NCBI GenBank assembly: GCA_019426215.1
Contig: CM033404.1
Coordinates: 5,022,001-5,086,000, forward strand
Direction: 5' to 3'
Source of the DNA: Buddleja alternifolia
Lineage: Eukaryota; Streptophyta; Magnoliopsida; Lamiales; Scrophulariaceae
DNA length: 64,000 nucleotides
The notes under the pieces are model-generated. The model saw only the letters and a list, made by a program, of their open reading frames with translations. It searched no databases and was not told the origin of the DNA. How positions within the stretch are numbered: the stretch's first letter is position 1; each line of letters opens with the position of its first letter. A program made the translations under genes and the position numbers. Below, one piece after another: positions 11,160 to 25,156 of the stretch.

Positions 11160-11883
11160 ATGCCCAGACTTATATTTAAAAAATGAGTAAAAAAAATTGC
11201 ATGCAAATGGTAAGTATATAATTTTCAATGGCAATATAAAAAGTGATTAAATATCAGTACGTTAAAAAAACAAAATTATTTTGACATCATTATTTTATAT
11301 AAAATTATTCGTTGATATCCCATTGAAACCCGAATAGATTGTTTTACTTCATACACGTGAAAGTTGATAAAACAACATATATCGCACTCCTTAATATCGC
11401 TAATCAAAATCAAATACAAATTTTATAGTTCGATAATGTTTCACATAAATAAGGTTGAACAACAACTTGTTCGGATACACTCGACTCATTTACATCATTA
11501 TAAATACTATATCAACGTTGATTGGTGGGTCTTAAAGTTAATCATTACAATGACCAATGGTGGGTAATCATTATTGATTTTTCTATAATTTTTATTCGAT
11601 GGGGGTGTTTAAGAAAATGGTCATTTACTATCATCTCCCTCAAAGGAACAACATGAAATATAGTTTCACAAATAGAAAAATCGGGTTGTAAATTCCAATC
11701 ACTACTATAATCAGATAATAATCCACTGTTTTGCCCAGTTTCCATCGTAATTTGATGATGAAAAAGAAAATAATTTTTGGTTTTCCGATAGGGGTGTTCA
11801 GTGGTGGCAAAAACATGGGATTATATATATCTATATATATGGAAGAGAAGACGTTTCTGGTTTTACTCAGGCTCCTTGTCCTT
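11160..11883. other. Non-coding Helitron 3' region
   Basis: AT-rich with no supported gene. The small frames at 11364-11567 and 11545-11745 have no domain. Confidence 0.45.
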
Positions 11884-14235
11884 TAATGTCAAGAGTCGTG
11901 TGACTGTGGTCACTTTAATGTCAAGAGTCTTCGTTTCCTTTAATGTCAAGAGATGTCGTGTCCTTTAATGTCAAGAGTCGTGTTTTTTTTAACTTTAAAA
12001 AGATATATGTATCATTAAATAATGTCTAATAATGTGCTTATATTTAATAATAATTCTTTGTACCATAAAGTTGTTTCCTTATCTCGATAAAAGATATTGA
12101 GTATATTTTGAAATTCCATATCCTCAATAAAGGTTAACCAAGTTATTTGGTCTCAACAAAGGTGAACGGATCACATGGTATAATATATATACATACATAT
12201 ATATATATATGACATTAATTTAAATTTAGCACAGTAATGTGTACATAGATGATAGGACCACAAATATCCAAATGGAATAAGATAACATATAAAGAAATTA
12301 CCACATTGTCAATTGGGTCCATCGTTTCATTACATTGTCTTTCTCTTTTATCACTATTTTTTTACCTAATAAGCGAAATATCCCCTTACTTATAATCTAA
12401 GAGTAAAAAAGAGAAACATAAGAAGAAGATACAGTAGTTACCTTTTTTTAAATATAGAAAATAAATTTTTATGCAAGTTTGTCCTATTATATAAAAAATA
12501 TTCAATTTGTAATTTAAAAAATTAAATTTATAAATTCTAAGATATACGTAACAAATTATTTGTACATCAAATAACTTTGATATTTAAATTTCGGAATCCA
12601 TAATTGAAGTACCAAATATTGAGATTTTTCAAAATAATAAATCTTAGGATGAAAAAAATCGAGTGTAAGAAAATTCATGTGGAGTAAACAAACTCTCATA
12701 CGAGAGAGAAAATAAATAGAGTATAAACAGTGGATAGTCATAGAAACAACCATGGAACGAGCTACAATTTGTAATAATGGACTTAGTTTTCTTTGTGACA
12801 ATATAATTTTTCATGTTATGGGAAGGTTATCATGGTATGCATGCATTGTGGAGGAAGGCCAATTGGGTCTTTTAGCAAAATATTTTCAACATTGTTGGTA
12901 TTCCATCCCTATTCTTTTATTTGATATTAACCTAAAGTTGTTTCCTTATCTCGATGAAAGATCTTGGGCAGATCTTGAAATTCCATATCCTCGATAAAGG
13001 TTAATTAAAGTTAGTATAACTAAAATTGGGTCCATTGTTTCATTTCATTGTTTTTTTCTTTTATCACTATTTTTTTGTCTAATAAACTAAATATGCCATT
13101 ACCAATAATCTAAGAGTAAAAAAGTGAAAAATGTCTAATAATATGGTTATGTTTAATCATAATTCTTTGTGCCATAAAGTTGTTTCCTTATCTCGATGAA
13201 AGATATTGGGTAGATATATGAGTTACGGATATGGTCCACTTTTTTATGATGTAGAGTTTTTTTTCAAAACTCTCACATCCTTAAATAAGCAAATACAATT
13301 AAAGATAATACTAAATATTAAACTACATCTTCGTTCCTCCTTGCTGTACCTCACTTAATCATTAAAATACCTTTGATAACAACTTAATTATTAAATACAA
13401 TTAAGATAATAATGATGTTCTTTTTCCGTCTTGCTGTTCGCCACTTATAATTAAAATATAATTGATATCGACTGAAATGATTAGCATAGTCAGTCTGTTG
13501 AGATTAACATATAATTGTTATCCACTTACTGAACCGATTAGCACATTCAAAATCTATTCAATCAACAATTTCAGTTCTGCAAAATGCGTCATACAATGCA
13601 AATTGCTCAAGAAACCAAGCAAGGGATCTAATGTGGTGGTGGTCACCCAACACAAATTCTACCCATAATTAAAGTCTGTCTAATCACACCACTAACCCCA
13701 CTAATCACACCACTATCTCCACTAATCAAACCACTAACTCCACTAAGAATCATAACAAAAGAAGACTTCCCAAACCCTAAACAATCAATTATAAAAAATA
13801 TTCAATTTATAATTTTAAAAATTAAATGTAGAAATTCTAAGAGTCGTGTGTCTTTTTAACTTTAAAAAGATATATCTATCATTAAGTAATGCCTAATAAT
13901 GTGCTTATGTTTAATAATAAATTTTTTGTACCCTAAAGTTGTTTCCTTATCTCGATGAAAGATTTTGGATAGATCTTGAAATTCCATATCCTTGATAAAG
14001 GTTAATTAAAGTTAGTGAGGATCAAAATTGAACAATATCTTCCTCCACCAAACCCTACAAAGAATTTTCAGAGTATAAATAGGGAATATTTGTTAGGATC
14101 ATCTTCTAGGAAAAAGAGGAGATATAAACAGGGGAGACAGGCCATCATCTTGCACGAGTAGAAACAGAGTATAAACAGGGAATTAAGGGGATCATCTTGC
14201 ACAAGTAGAAACAGGGTTAGTTCATATAAACAACC
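11884..14235. repeat. Serially duplicated upstream region of the F-box gene
   Basis: A segment beginning CATAAAGTTGTTTCCTTATC and running through GAAATTCCATATCCTC occurs near 12067, 12931, 13178 (partial) and 13932. TAATGTCTAATAATGTGCTTATG-like segments occur near 12025, 13131 and 13888. An AATTGGGTCCATCGTTTCATT segment occurs near 12313 and 13024. A short unit CTTTAATGTCAAGAGTCGTG is repeated four times at 11880-11985. Together with the F-box fragment at 12752 this shows successive duplications of the gene's 5' region. Confidence 0.7.
12752..12929 (+). pseudogene. F-box gene fragment (first about 60 codons)
   Basis: Its first 59 codons closely match the start of the F-box gene at 14236, with the same F-box landmarks (IIFHVMGRLS, KYFQHCWYSIP). 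After the codons for LLFDIN the homology stops. The frame runs into the duplicated AAGTTGTTTCCTTATC segment and ends soon after, at 12997. It is therefore a truncated duplicate lacking all leucine-rich and FBD parts. The upstream sequence is also related to that of the full gene. Confidence 0.8.
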
Positions 14236-15835
14236 ATGGAACGAGGTACAATTTCTAATAATAAACTTAGTTTCCTTTGTGAGGATATAATTTTTCATGT
14301 TATGGGAAGGTTATCAAGGGATGCATGCATTGTGGAGGCTGCCCGATTAGGTCTTTTATCAAAATATTTTCAACATTGTTGGTATTCCATCCCTACTCTT
14401 TTATTCGATATTAACCGTTTTGAACAAAGGGGTTATCATGGTTTAGATTTTATTCATTTTGTTAATCGCACTATACTTGAACATAATGAAAGTGTGGTTG
14501 AAACTTTGAGCTTTGAGTTACCAATGGGGGCCGAGGCATTGCACTCGATAAGGCAAGAGTGGGTGGCTTTTGGAATAGATCATTCTGTGCGCATACTGAA
14601 ATTAGTCGGTCGGTTATCCACTTCACTCCCCAACGGTCTGTTTTTCTCACAAACTGTTATTCAGTTAAAATTATATCTACCGAACTACATTGTTAGGTGG
14701 GAAGATAGATATAATTTACGAAATTTAAAAAGACTCATATTGAAGTACATTGTGCTGTATGATAACACATTTTCTTTACGACTTGGAGAATGGTGTCCTC
14801 AGTTGAATGATTTGCAGTTATTCAATTGTGATTTTAGAGGACTAACAGAATTTCAGGCATATTTGCCTTCTGTAAAAATATTCAAGATGGCATTCAATCG
14901 AGCCCAAGGAAACGTGAATATAAAAGTACACTTCCCCAATGTAGATGTCCTTGTTATTTTATTGAAACAAGATGAACAGGGTCCCGGTCATTTACAAGTA
15001 ATGGGGCCGTTAGCTCGTTCTCTACAGTGGATAGTACACCGTCATGTACAATACATCGGATCAACTTGCTCAACATATCGACTACTTCGAGAGTTTGTAA
15101 AAATGACGAAAGAATTGCTGTCCAGCGAACGAGCACGTGTGCCGGTTGATTTTGTTAGGGTATATCTATATATCATTGTTTGAATAAGTGCAAATGCTTT
15201 TAAGAAGTTTTTTTGATTTTTTTTAATTGTTTGGTTAGAGGTTGGCGCATGTGGAGTCTCTACATCGCATTATGGCGAGGTATTTTTTTGTTAATATGCA
15301 CTGTCTAGAGATCAGGTCTTCGAAGCTGCTTGACAATCTTGCTGTCACATTGGTGCTCATCAGTAGATGTACAGGCTTGAATAAACTTAAAGTCGATTTG
15401 GTGGTAATATTTTAAGTTTTATTGTTTGTGGTTTATTAGTTATTACATGGTTTATTAAACACGTTTTTTGTTTGGTCTTCTAAAATAAAATTGTAATTGA
15501 CTTAACATGTGTAGGGTGCACCATGGGAAAATGCGGGCATTAGTGTATCCAACTACGTAAAGGACTGGAAGTTGCAAACAATGGGATTGGAGTCATTGAA
15601 AGAGGTCACGATATTCAACTTCTCGAGTTCTGATTGCGAGCTAAGCTACATTTTGTACGTGTTGTCGCAAACAACTGAGTTGGATACACTAAATATTTAC
15701 TGTGTTAATCAATTTTTTGATGATGTAATTGGTGTGTATAAGAGGGCATCAATTAGAGCATATGAAGGTACCGCGTCAAAAAATGTGCAAATTCGTTTCA
15801 TAAAAGGGGCTTACCCTATAATAAGAGTAGAATGA
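14236..15835 (+). CDS. F-box/FBD/LRR-like protein, 3 exons
   Basis: A predicted substrate-recognition subunit of an SCF ubiquitin ligase. Exons are 14236-15159, 15239-15403 and 15515-15835. Both introns are GT-AG and phase 0, giving about 469 residues, normal for the family. Residues about 11-57 form the F-box (LCEDIIFHVMGRLS, then LLSKYFQHCWYSIPTLLFD). Leucine-rich segments follow (RNLKRLILKYIVLY, LNDLQLFNCDF). Exon 3 resembles an FBD-like end (WKLQTMGLESLKEVTIFNF, then TTELDTLNIY). The start is the first ATG, in good context (ACCATGG), and matches the start of the duplicate at 12752. The gene converges on the RPA-like gene 443 bp away and probably lies inside the Helitron, so it may be captured. 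The degron target is unknown. Confidence 0.8.
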
Positions 15836-16277
15836 AAATTGCACAATAATTTTACAGTAGTTCGAAATATCAATTTGATCCAACAATGTACTTAATTTGA
15901 ATATGAATGTACGAGGTCAAGCAATTTGCACAAGGGCACTTAATTTCACATTCTTTGCCAAGATGTTTCATAACGAAATTTATAAATGAATCAACTCCAA
16001 AAAGTTCTCACCCAGTTCATTTTAATTAACAATTAGTAAAACTAACATAAACAAATTCAAAGCAACATCCATAGTGAATAAGACCGCAGCATTCGATAAT
16101 TGCATTTCAAAGGCCAAAAGCATGAACAAATAATTAACCGAGTATTATTGCAGATGGATACACAACACTATTAATCCAAAGAGTGAGGTGAAAAATAGTA
16201 GTTTGGAAAAAAAACCCAAAAAAAATCCAACTCCATGGCCTAAGGAGTGGTTATTTACGTTGGATTCATTTATAACA

Positions 16278-19087
16278 TCAAGTCCTTTTCCGCTTGGAAG
16301 ACCGTATGATGGGTACATGTTCATCATCGGAATCAGCTACACAAATCCAGCGAAAGCTATATAAGTGGGTATGTTTTAAGGAAAACAACAGTTACAAGAA
16401 TATGTGCAATAAAACGTAAGTGCATACCAGGAAGTATTAATTTGCGAGGGCCTTTTTCAACAAGCGGATTGACATCAACGTCTGAATCGCAAGGTATAGG
16501 TTCTTCTGTGGGAGCACACATTGTGGTGGACGACAAGCAAGGAGGAACCTTATCCTTGTAAACCAGTTTATCTGAGCAACGTGGAACGTATAAATTAGAC
16601 AAGGGAAAAAAATCATGAAAGATGTCGTAATCTCAAAGAAGACACAGAGCCAACCACTATCAAACAGCTTCTTTGTAGTTGTAGTGGAAGAAACAAGGTT
16701 GAGAGTGTGACTTTGAGTTCCAGCAGGCGTAGAGCTAAGCTTTGCTTCTGCTGCTATCAGGTTATCTGCGTGGGCCACACCTGCACAAATTTATAAACTT
16801 AAATAAATATCTGAGGATGTGGAAAATGGTTGATGGATAAAGTTGAGGTAGGAAGATGTATGGTCTTGCCAGTAGGGTTAGTTGATTTCGAACCCTCTAA
16901 AGAGTCGTGCAAAGGTGATAACTGAGTGAGCGAAACAGCTTTGCCCTTATCATCTTTACCAGGTCCAAGATCAGGTGTGTCAGTCATTGTCATGTCTTCA
17001 TTTTCATCGATAATATCTGTGATTATATACTGGTCCTCTTCACCATGCTTTCGCAAGATGTGTTTTTTCCTAACAGTGAAAACGCATGCCTTCTTGTTGA
17101 GTTGTTCGTTTGCAAAATGCATGAAACCATTGAGCCCCTGAAAGTTAGTAAATGTCAGCTATGATATGATAGGCAATTTGATAGCTGAAACCAGTCAGAG
17201 ACCACTCACCATACAATGATCATTCATGCAATCCGCCGCATTACGCCTAAGCAGTTTTTCAGCAATTTCACCAAATGCAAATGCATCAACATCGGCGTCT
17301 TTATCATAAAGCATGATTGATACCTTAGCCCTGAAGTTTCTATAGTCAATAACCTATGACAGCCCCAATCATGAACTTAATACACATATGTGATATGTTT
17401 GACCTGGGAATTGCAACGTGCAGTTCTTGGCAACGAGAACACTCAAATTCCCACCCTACTTCAGCAGTCGTAGAGGATGGGCATTTGTCGCATGCAACGT
17501 AGAAGCATCGTTGCTCCATATCTGTAATTTTTGCATAGGCTTCAACCCGCGTTTTCCCCATCTTTTTTAACGACCACAAGAGATGGACCATATCAATAAA
17601 TTTAATTAGTAAGCCTCCGGACAGATTCATTTTTAACATAATAAATAAACTAATGCAAGTGTATGATATACCTCTGTCGAATTCAGAAGTGAACTAATAT
17701 CCATTAACTTAACGGAATTTGCAGAAGTTGATGCACCTGATCTTGAGAGATAACTTCGGTTGACAGCAATTTCGCGCAGAACGTCAACATTTTTTCGTTT
17801 CCTACATCTCAGTCACAATCGATCAAACACGCATTCAACGTGCAAATAATGTAAATGCTAGTATGCTGACTTCAAATGAATGATTAAATAGTTTGTACAT
17901 GAACTTGATGAACAATGACATTACCATGCAGTAAGCTTCGCAGCCTCAGGTATGGGGGGATTAATAATGGCACCAGACGAAGCCGTTGACCCTAAAGAAA
18001 TTCCTGAAGTGAAAATATATGCACAATATGAACAATACCAATATCATACACATATTAAAATAAACAGCAACGGAGAATATGCACAATATGAACAACGCAA
18101 ATATCATACACATATTAAAATAAACAGCAGAGGAGCTTTAATATATACCATAATAAGTGTTCACTATAAACCTAGTGAATTTAACGACCGGCATATTATG
18201 GGAGTCTACTTTGAGCTTCGTCCCGAAGTCTTCAACCAAATTACTCCAAAGTGTCAGGGCGTATGGTTTTAAACTGATAGACACGAATAGACCATTAAAT
18301 CTATGATATTTCAATTCAAACTGTAGCATAATTCAAAAGAATGTACAGTTACGGACTCTGAATCGATGACACCCAGGTCCTGAACAGTGATATCCCTCCC
18401 ACGCGAAACAATAGTGCGTTGGGGCATTGTGTCAATAACAACCACGAGAACATCTACAAAAACACCAACTCAGTGGGCAATCAGTCAGCAATGAAAGTAA
18501 TGGAAGGCATAGTGGTTAAACTGCACATACAGATAAATAATAAGCGAGTAAACAAATGCAAAATCCCCAAAATACATTACCAATTAAAGATTTGCTCCCA
18601 ACGAGAGATGGTAGTTCTGATAAACGAGTGAAGAGCGATGCATTTTCAGAACTCGTTGTAAAACCATCATCGACCTTCAATATAGCGGTTTTAGAGTTTA
18701 TAATCCACTGGTATGGATTATCAATGATCCTATATTTTTCTTCAATAGGATTAACGCGCGCCCTAGATATAATATATGTGTTATGAACCAGCAACGTGTT
18801 GGCAAGAGTATTAATGTCACGCTGATACAAAGTGGCAACCACCTTTGAGCCCTGAATTGAAACACACAATGGTTCAAATAACAAGCAAGAGAGAAAAAGC
18901 GCACACCGGTTCTATTTTATGATAACGGTTAAAAAATTACCTTTTCATCTGCTAATATAATTTTTTGGTACTTGGTGGGACTTGTGGTACTTTGGCGGGG
19001 CTGCATTTTCTCCTCCACCCGGACTTTCACCTTCCACGTGGGGGTTGAAGGCGTAACGTCAGCAATGAAGACCAAATTGGACTGCAT
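16278..19087 (-). CDS. RPA70-like single-stranded DNA-binding protein (Helitron passenger), copy A
   Basis: A multi-exon gene related to the large subunit of replication protein A. Recognisable exons on the minus strand are 19087-18941 (OB-fold start, WKVKVRVEEK), 18851-18581 (GSKVVATLYQRDINTLAN), 18453-18353, 18320-18172 (LKPYALTLWSNLVEDFG), 17991-17935 and 17801-17672. A zinc-ribbon exon carries CDKC (17481-17492) and CSRC (17430-17441). Further exons follow, down to a basic tail ending SSKRKRT and TGA at 16280-16278. The zinc ribbon corresponds to RPA DNA-binding domain C. RPA-like genes are established passengers of plant Helitrons and may protect ssDNA during rolling-circle transposition. 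Exon borders are read by eye. The start is the Met before QSNLVFIAD; an earlier Met exists. Confidence 0.7.
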
Positions 19088-19286
19088 CTGAACATCATAG
19101 AAGAAAGTATAACACAAGAAGGCATGAAACATTGTCTAAACTACATGAATACAGCACATACACAGACATCGCAGAAAATCCAAGCACGAAAAATAGAAGT
19201 TGCATTGAAAACAACCGTTCCAATCATATTAACTAACACATAAACAACACGTTGACAACAAAAGGTATCGACTGACACACTTAACA

Positions 19287-22200
19287 TCAACAAGACGATA
19301 GCTTAAATATCTCAGGGTAAACAATATTTTTGGTACTATGAAGAGGTAAATGAGTATCATCGTGCGAGATTGGGCGTATGAGAATTTTCACGTTAGAGGA
19401 GGTGCGGGCCCTTGAGATGGCCACGTATAATTGACCATGGGAAAAAACAGGTTCCTGCAAATAGATTCCGACATAGTCCAATGTTTGTCCTTGAGCCTTA
19501 TTAATGGTCATTGCAAAGCACAGCCGCAGTGGAAATTGATGGCGCTTGAAAGGAATGGGACACTTTATCTTATCAGAAGCTTGCAGGGGAATTCTTGGAA
19601 TGAATACATGCCGACCTTTGTAGTCTCCTATAGCCACTTTAGCTGCAATCAAACGAGGGCCTAGATGGCAAACAATAAGGCGTGTGCCATTGCACAATCC
19701 CTCAGATGGGTCCAAATTTCTGAGTAACATCACTGGGCAATTTAGCTTTAGCACAAGATGGTGAGGAGGTAACCCACTAACAGAAACTGAATTTAGGTAA
19801 TCTCCATATTCACTCTGCTGCCCTGGATCATCAGTTTTATTGAAGCTCATATATTCGACAGGAAGTCCCGGGAATTTATCTATAAGTTGTGCATTAATAT
19901 CATCAACAATATCATTCTTCGGTGTCAATATGGCACGACTGACAACGAAAAATGGATCAGCGGTGTCAGAGTAAAAAGAAGGGAATACACAGTTGATTAA
20001 TTGACTTAATGAGTCGGCAGGATTGACAAAAGGAATGCACAGATGTGATGGCAATTGTATTATATCATCGATGACACAAGGATGGGTACCGTCACCGATA
20101 CTGAGCAAGAGATCAATGAACATAGGATCATCACGGGCACGCATGTTGACATGTAGCCTAAGCTTTCGGATTGAAGGCCATAAAAATGAACTAACAAGAC
20201 TGGCCCCAACCATATCATCGCGAGAACCTCCCACAATTATAGGGAGTGTCTGCCTAAAATCCCCGCCAAACAGAACAACCTTACCACCGAAAAGTAAATC
20301 TGAATCGCAGACATCACGGAGTAATGTATCCAGCGCCTCGACAACACATTTGTTCGCCATTGTCGCCTCATCCCAAACTATCAATTTGGCCACCTTAATC
20401 AATCGCCCTAAACTGCTCTGCTTACTAAGCTTTGAATTAGCATTATCATCAAACTCGAGAGGGAATTTAAACCTCGAATGAGCTGTGCGCCCGCCTGGTA
20501 ACAAAGAGGCAGCTACACCAGATGTGGCAACTGATAAAGCTATGTGATCATGCGACCGCACATATGCAAGAATAGATCTATAGAGAAAAGTCTTCCCTGA
20601 CCCTCCAGGGCCATCAACAAAGAATGCGCCCCCCACATCACCATCTAAGGCAGAAATAATCAAGTCGAATGCTTCCCTTTGACAAGCATTTAGCATAGAT
20701 GCTGAAATCAAGTCTTGCGGGGACACGATAATTGACTTCTCCCTAGCTATTTCGGTGCAGAATTTCTGTTCTTCAGTTAGTCGAATGGACTGTTCAGACA
20801 AAGAGTAGTCATTTATACTTTTTCCCATTGATTGCAGGATACAATGTATGGATTGTAAAGCCTTTTGTTGAGCTACAGCATCACTGACGTGTGGTTGTTT
20901 GCTGAAATCCTGAGAAAGTTGTAGATGGAATGAGTGCCAGAGATGAACTGGATCACCTGGAGCGCAGTAAACTAAAATAGTGGCAAAGAGGCGACGAAGA
21001 CTGGGAGCCATCTGATGTAAAGAAGCCTCTTCTAAGCAGTCCGAAATATATGAGTCGTTCTCTAATAATCCCAGATGCAGTGCAGCCTCACGAAACGTAG
21101 GATATTCAAGACCGTTAACTGTTCGCAGGAATTGAGCCGAAGGTGGACACCGAATATTATTAAGTAAAATACGCTTGAAAAAACGTTCTCCTTCACAAGG
21201 ATTGACTGTAACCAAGCGACCAACCACCTCTTTTTTGGCACGTACAGACCAAGACCGCGCATAATTGTTCCACACATAATGCTCAGGAAATTCTCTATAT
21301 AACAGGTTGAGTTGCTGTGCTTTTCTATCAAGAGCATTTGTTCTAAAGAATTCAGTTAGCATTGTTCGCTGAGAGAGAGGATTAGTAATAATGTCAAGCA
21401 AGGGAGCCTGTCGACCAAACTTGATTACATGTTGATTTTCTAGATGGACCTGGAGAACAATAACAGGAGGATGCATGTCGCTAAGGGCAAATCCATATAT
21501 TCTCCAGTGGGCCTCCGGAGCTGCTACCCACCTGCCAGTTTGGAAATTACGAATTTCATCGTCTGCTTGTGCATCAGAATCCCCAACAATGTTATAAGCA
21601 ACCCTATCATGTCCTTTGTATATATACTTGTACAAATACTTTACAAGCTTTATATCACAACATATCTCCACATTGATGTGGCAGTTGTACTTTGCCAGCA
21701 AGTACGGATTGTAGGGAACGACCCACCTATTATCAAGTCTAGATTTTCTGACAACCACAAAATCCCCATTCTCCCTCCTCCTGTACATGGGGTAAGAGTT
21801 CGAACCAATATGCGTTGTGGCAATGAATTTTTTAGGGTAGTGGTTCTTGCAATTGCCATCGCGCATGCAAACATTCGTTGGGTTCAAATCCCCGCACGGC
21901 CCATGCAGCATGTGTTTTATAACGTAGGACCGAAGGAATGGATGTGAGGACGCACTGGGCAACTCTGCTGATATTATGCCATCGTATATATCTGCCGTCA
22001 AGATTTTGTGTGAAGGATTTAAAATCACAAGCCAGTGTACGTGGGGCAATCCACGCTTTTGAAATTCTACTACATAGACATACGCAGCCACGGACCCGAA
22101 CACTTTCTTCCTAACAATATCATTCTTCATTTCATCCAACTTTGCCTTGAATACCCTTGCAAGAAGATCAGGTCGGTCTTCGGCACGTTCATGCTTCAAG

Positions 22201-25156
22201 AGCGAATCTGCAATCTCTGGCCACGCTGGATTGCATGTCATTGTAAGGAAGATATCAGGCTTGCCAAATTTTTGGACCAAAGCCATAGCATTGACATAGC
22301 GCCGTCGCATATCCCGAGGACCCCCAATGAAAGAGGAAGGCAAGACAAAACGTCGACCAACTGCGTTAGGGTTATTCTGACCATCCACTGACATACTATC
22401 TACGACGCTCTGGTAAGTATCTGTGCGCATATCAAGTTGTCGCTGCTCTGACCTGTAATAATCCAAGCGCTGAGTCTCCAATTTAATATACATGTCAATT
22501 ACAAACTGCTGGCATAATCTTCCAAAGTGAAGCAGATAAGATTTATCCCGAGGACGTAACTGAAACAAGTAACAATAATATTGGCGAAGTGACACATAAG
22601 ATCCCCGCTCACTACCATCTTCTAAAACTGAAAAAATGACAGAAGAACAAGAATCAGGCTAGCTTTCGTGGTCAGGAAATAATTCACAAAGTAAAAAAAA
22701 ACAATGATGCAGAAGAATATTTCAAGATGGGGAAACACATTGGAGTTAGTACTTGGTAGGTTACTATTTTGGTGGAGTCAAAATAATACTTGTTAGTTTA
22801 CAAAACTGAACAAAATAAAAAATGAAAGGGGATAATACAATCAATACTAAAAAACCTAAATACCTTGATTTTATACTCACGTGGAGCTTTCAATAAGCAT
22901 ATTTGCCATAATTCCCTAGATAGCTTTTTTTTAGAACAGCTTTTCCAAGGGAATTTATGAAAAAAATGAGACAAGCTAAGATTTACGCCATATTTCCCTC
23001 AATAAAATGAGATAAGCTAAATAAACAAAATTTAATTTTTCGTCAAATTCATAACGATGATACCTTAATCATTAACAGAAAGAATTATCCACGTCATAAT
23101 TTATCAAACTATTCTTGTAACCATGAAAGTTTTTCCTAAAGAAATAAACATATTGTAAAGTAGTCTTGTTGATTTAAGACTTTATAGGGTCTTATATATT
23201 TTCATATATTGACCTCACCAAAAAAAAAAATTAATATATTTATCTGAAAGAAAAGAGATCCAAATTTTAATCAGTACCTTGTGATTATGGGTAAAGCAAT
23301 TTCCTGATTGAAACACAACCACCTACTCAACACACTTTAATTGTTGTTTAATTTGATCAGTTACTTAATGGAAAACTCCAGGTAAAGTGATGTGAGAGTG
23401 AATAGGTGTGTAAGGTCTAGCATGTTTTACTCTATTATTAACTATATTGCAATGCAATAACTTACTTGATAAACCTTATTAAATGCCGATGCAAAAAAAT
23501 GCCAAGTAAGTTTCATGGTATGGTATCATGCATATTCTGTGATACATAAATTATGGATTAGAAGTAAGCAGAGTGAAGGTATAATTTAGCTGGTAATTGT
23601 AACTGGGCAATATCATACATTTCAATTGGATGCTTATTCATTCTACATATCCACATAAATTTACATCACATGTATACGCATGCTTAAAGATTATATCTAT
23701 ATACTACTATTTATAAAGTTGAGTAGCCTAAAATCATATTGTAAATCAATTGAAGTTTGTCTATAACCATTCCGTTTTATTCTTTAAATTGGTTGGGAAC
23801 TGATTTATAGAATAATTGGCAGCCATATTTTCTTAAAGAATAATTGGAAGCCAAGTTACGAAGACAGTCCAAAGAATGGATTACTTGGGAAATTAAAAAT
23901 GCACTTTACAATGTCTTTATACCATAAATAGTTTAAAGGCAATTAGGAAATACTTCTTTAGTGATTTTCTAATTACATGTGTTACCACAAATGAGTAGTA
24001 GATTTTGAAAAACTGCAAGGAAATTGCATTGCTCATCGAAAGCAATAAACCGACCATTTTCACATTTTCATTTACATCTTTAAAACTCAAAGGCATGAAA
24101 TCCACATGAAGGGGGAAAAAGATTGAAAGCAAGAAACATGTACGAGCAGTTTGTACTCATGTGGTCAAAACATATTAGGTGACAATAATATTTTGCGCAA
24201 GCCAATGCTAGGGAGTTCTAAAAAACAATGTACAAAATGCAATGCAGAACATCGAAAAAGAGCACCATACCATCAGCTTCATTTTGCAATAGAACTGCAG
24301 CCGATTCAGCAAGATTGGGAGAGATCAATGACGCAGACTCTCCAAACGCATGATGCCAGTGTCAACTACAGGATGTTGAGTGTGTTTCCTATGCTTGGAG
24401 ATCCGAGAGTGCCATCCAGGTTCGCCTCTTGGGAACAACAATGGATATTGGAGGGGGTCATAACAGCCGTAATAATATTTAATTGTATGGCTTGTATCTT
24501 CATTGACATAAACACGTATGTCCCGTGTGATGGTCTCGTTTGATGGATCAGCCTCCTTCCATATTGCGCCAACTTGAGAAACGGAAGGCAAGTTGAAAGT
24601 ATGCTGATCCAGGGCAGGTGTACTACGCAGCACAATGGTATAATTCACCAAAGGAGTATAGTGGCGGAGGCTTCTGAAAAAGCGACAATAAGGATTGTCC
24701 CTGAGCATATGCACAAGGCTAGCAACCAAGTCAGGATTCAAATGAAAGCTACGCTGACCGGTGGTACGCACCAGCCCATCAAACTCATGAAAATACAAAT
24801 CTAAATTTGAAGCAGCCGGTGCATCCTCCCTCAGGCTGCGAATATAGTGATACACCATGCCTTGAACAACCAGCGTGTATATGCCCTTGTTTTACCAGCA
24901 ATAATTTTATCAGCCTTCATACCAATGGACGTGAATGCGAGATAATTGTTGTAAGACCTTATGTGCGCCTAAATTCAACGGAAATCTCGGACTCTCCATA
25001 AGAAGGTCGGTCAACCCGGGCAACATTTCACGCGGGGCCAAGGAAACCTGACCCTCCCCACACAACAAAACCAGGAGGCTCGCGATAAAATCGCAAGGCA
25101 TTACAATAGACACACAAGGAGCTACATCCGGAAGTATCCACGGCTCAAGGGGCAAC
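19287..25156 (-). pseudogene. Helitron Rep/helicase (RepHel), copy A, 5' truncated
   Basis: The large exon (22627-19287) is open to its stop and carries the whole catalytic part. It has the HUH relaxase motif GLPHVHWLV (residues about 183-191 of the 1102-residue frame) and the two-tyrosine motif KYLYKYIYKG (about 319-328). The Pif1-type helicase has Walker A GPGGSGKT (about 662-669), Walker B VWDEATM (about 740-746), GGDFRQTLP and a C-terminal INKAQGQTLDYVG..YVAISRART. A 1643-bp phase-1 GT-AG intron (22628-24270) separates it from exon 2 (24271-25156). Exon 2 has lost a G near 24355 and has several small indels near its 5' end. The tandem junction at 25156 removes exon 1. The catalytic exon looks usable, but the gene has lost its proper 5' end. 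Confidence 0.85.

Larger units (their letters stand above)
14690..25156. repeat. Tandem duplication, copy A (about 10.4 kb)
   Basis: Copy A runs from the middle of F-box exon 1 through the RPA-like gene to the second exon of Rep/helicase. It aligns with 25157-35598 at an offset of about 10.44 kb throughout. The junction is GGGGCA (Rep/helicase exon 2, 25151-25156) followed at once by F-box sequence (ACATGGTAGGGGGAAGAT). Through most of the length the copies differ by only scattered substitutions and a few indels. Confidence 0.9.

Noticed and set aside
20023..20481. 152-codon plus-strand frame (and the same at 30455-30913)
   Set aside because: Antisense shadow of the helicase domain, duplicated only because the whole unit is.
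21882..21904. tRNA-like B-box motif GGGTTCAAATCCCC (also near 32315)
   Set aside because: It is coding sequence of the RepHel gene (the CGDLNPTN region). There is no A-box or cloverleaf around it.
21444..21947. 167-codon plus-strand frame (and 31877-32380)
   Set aside because: Antisense shadow of the Rep domain of RepHel.
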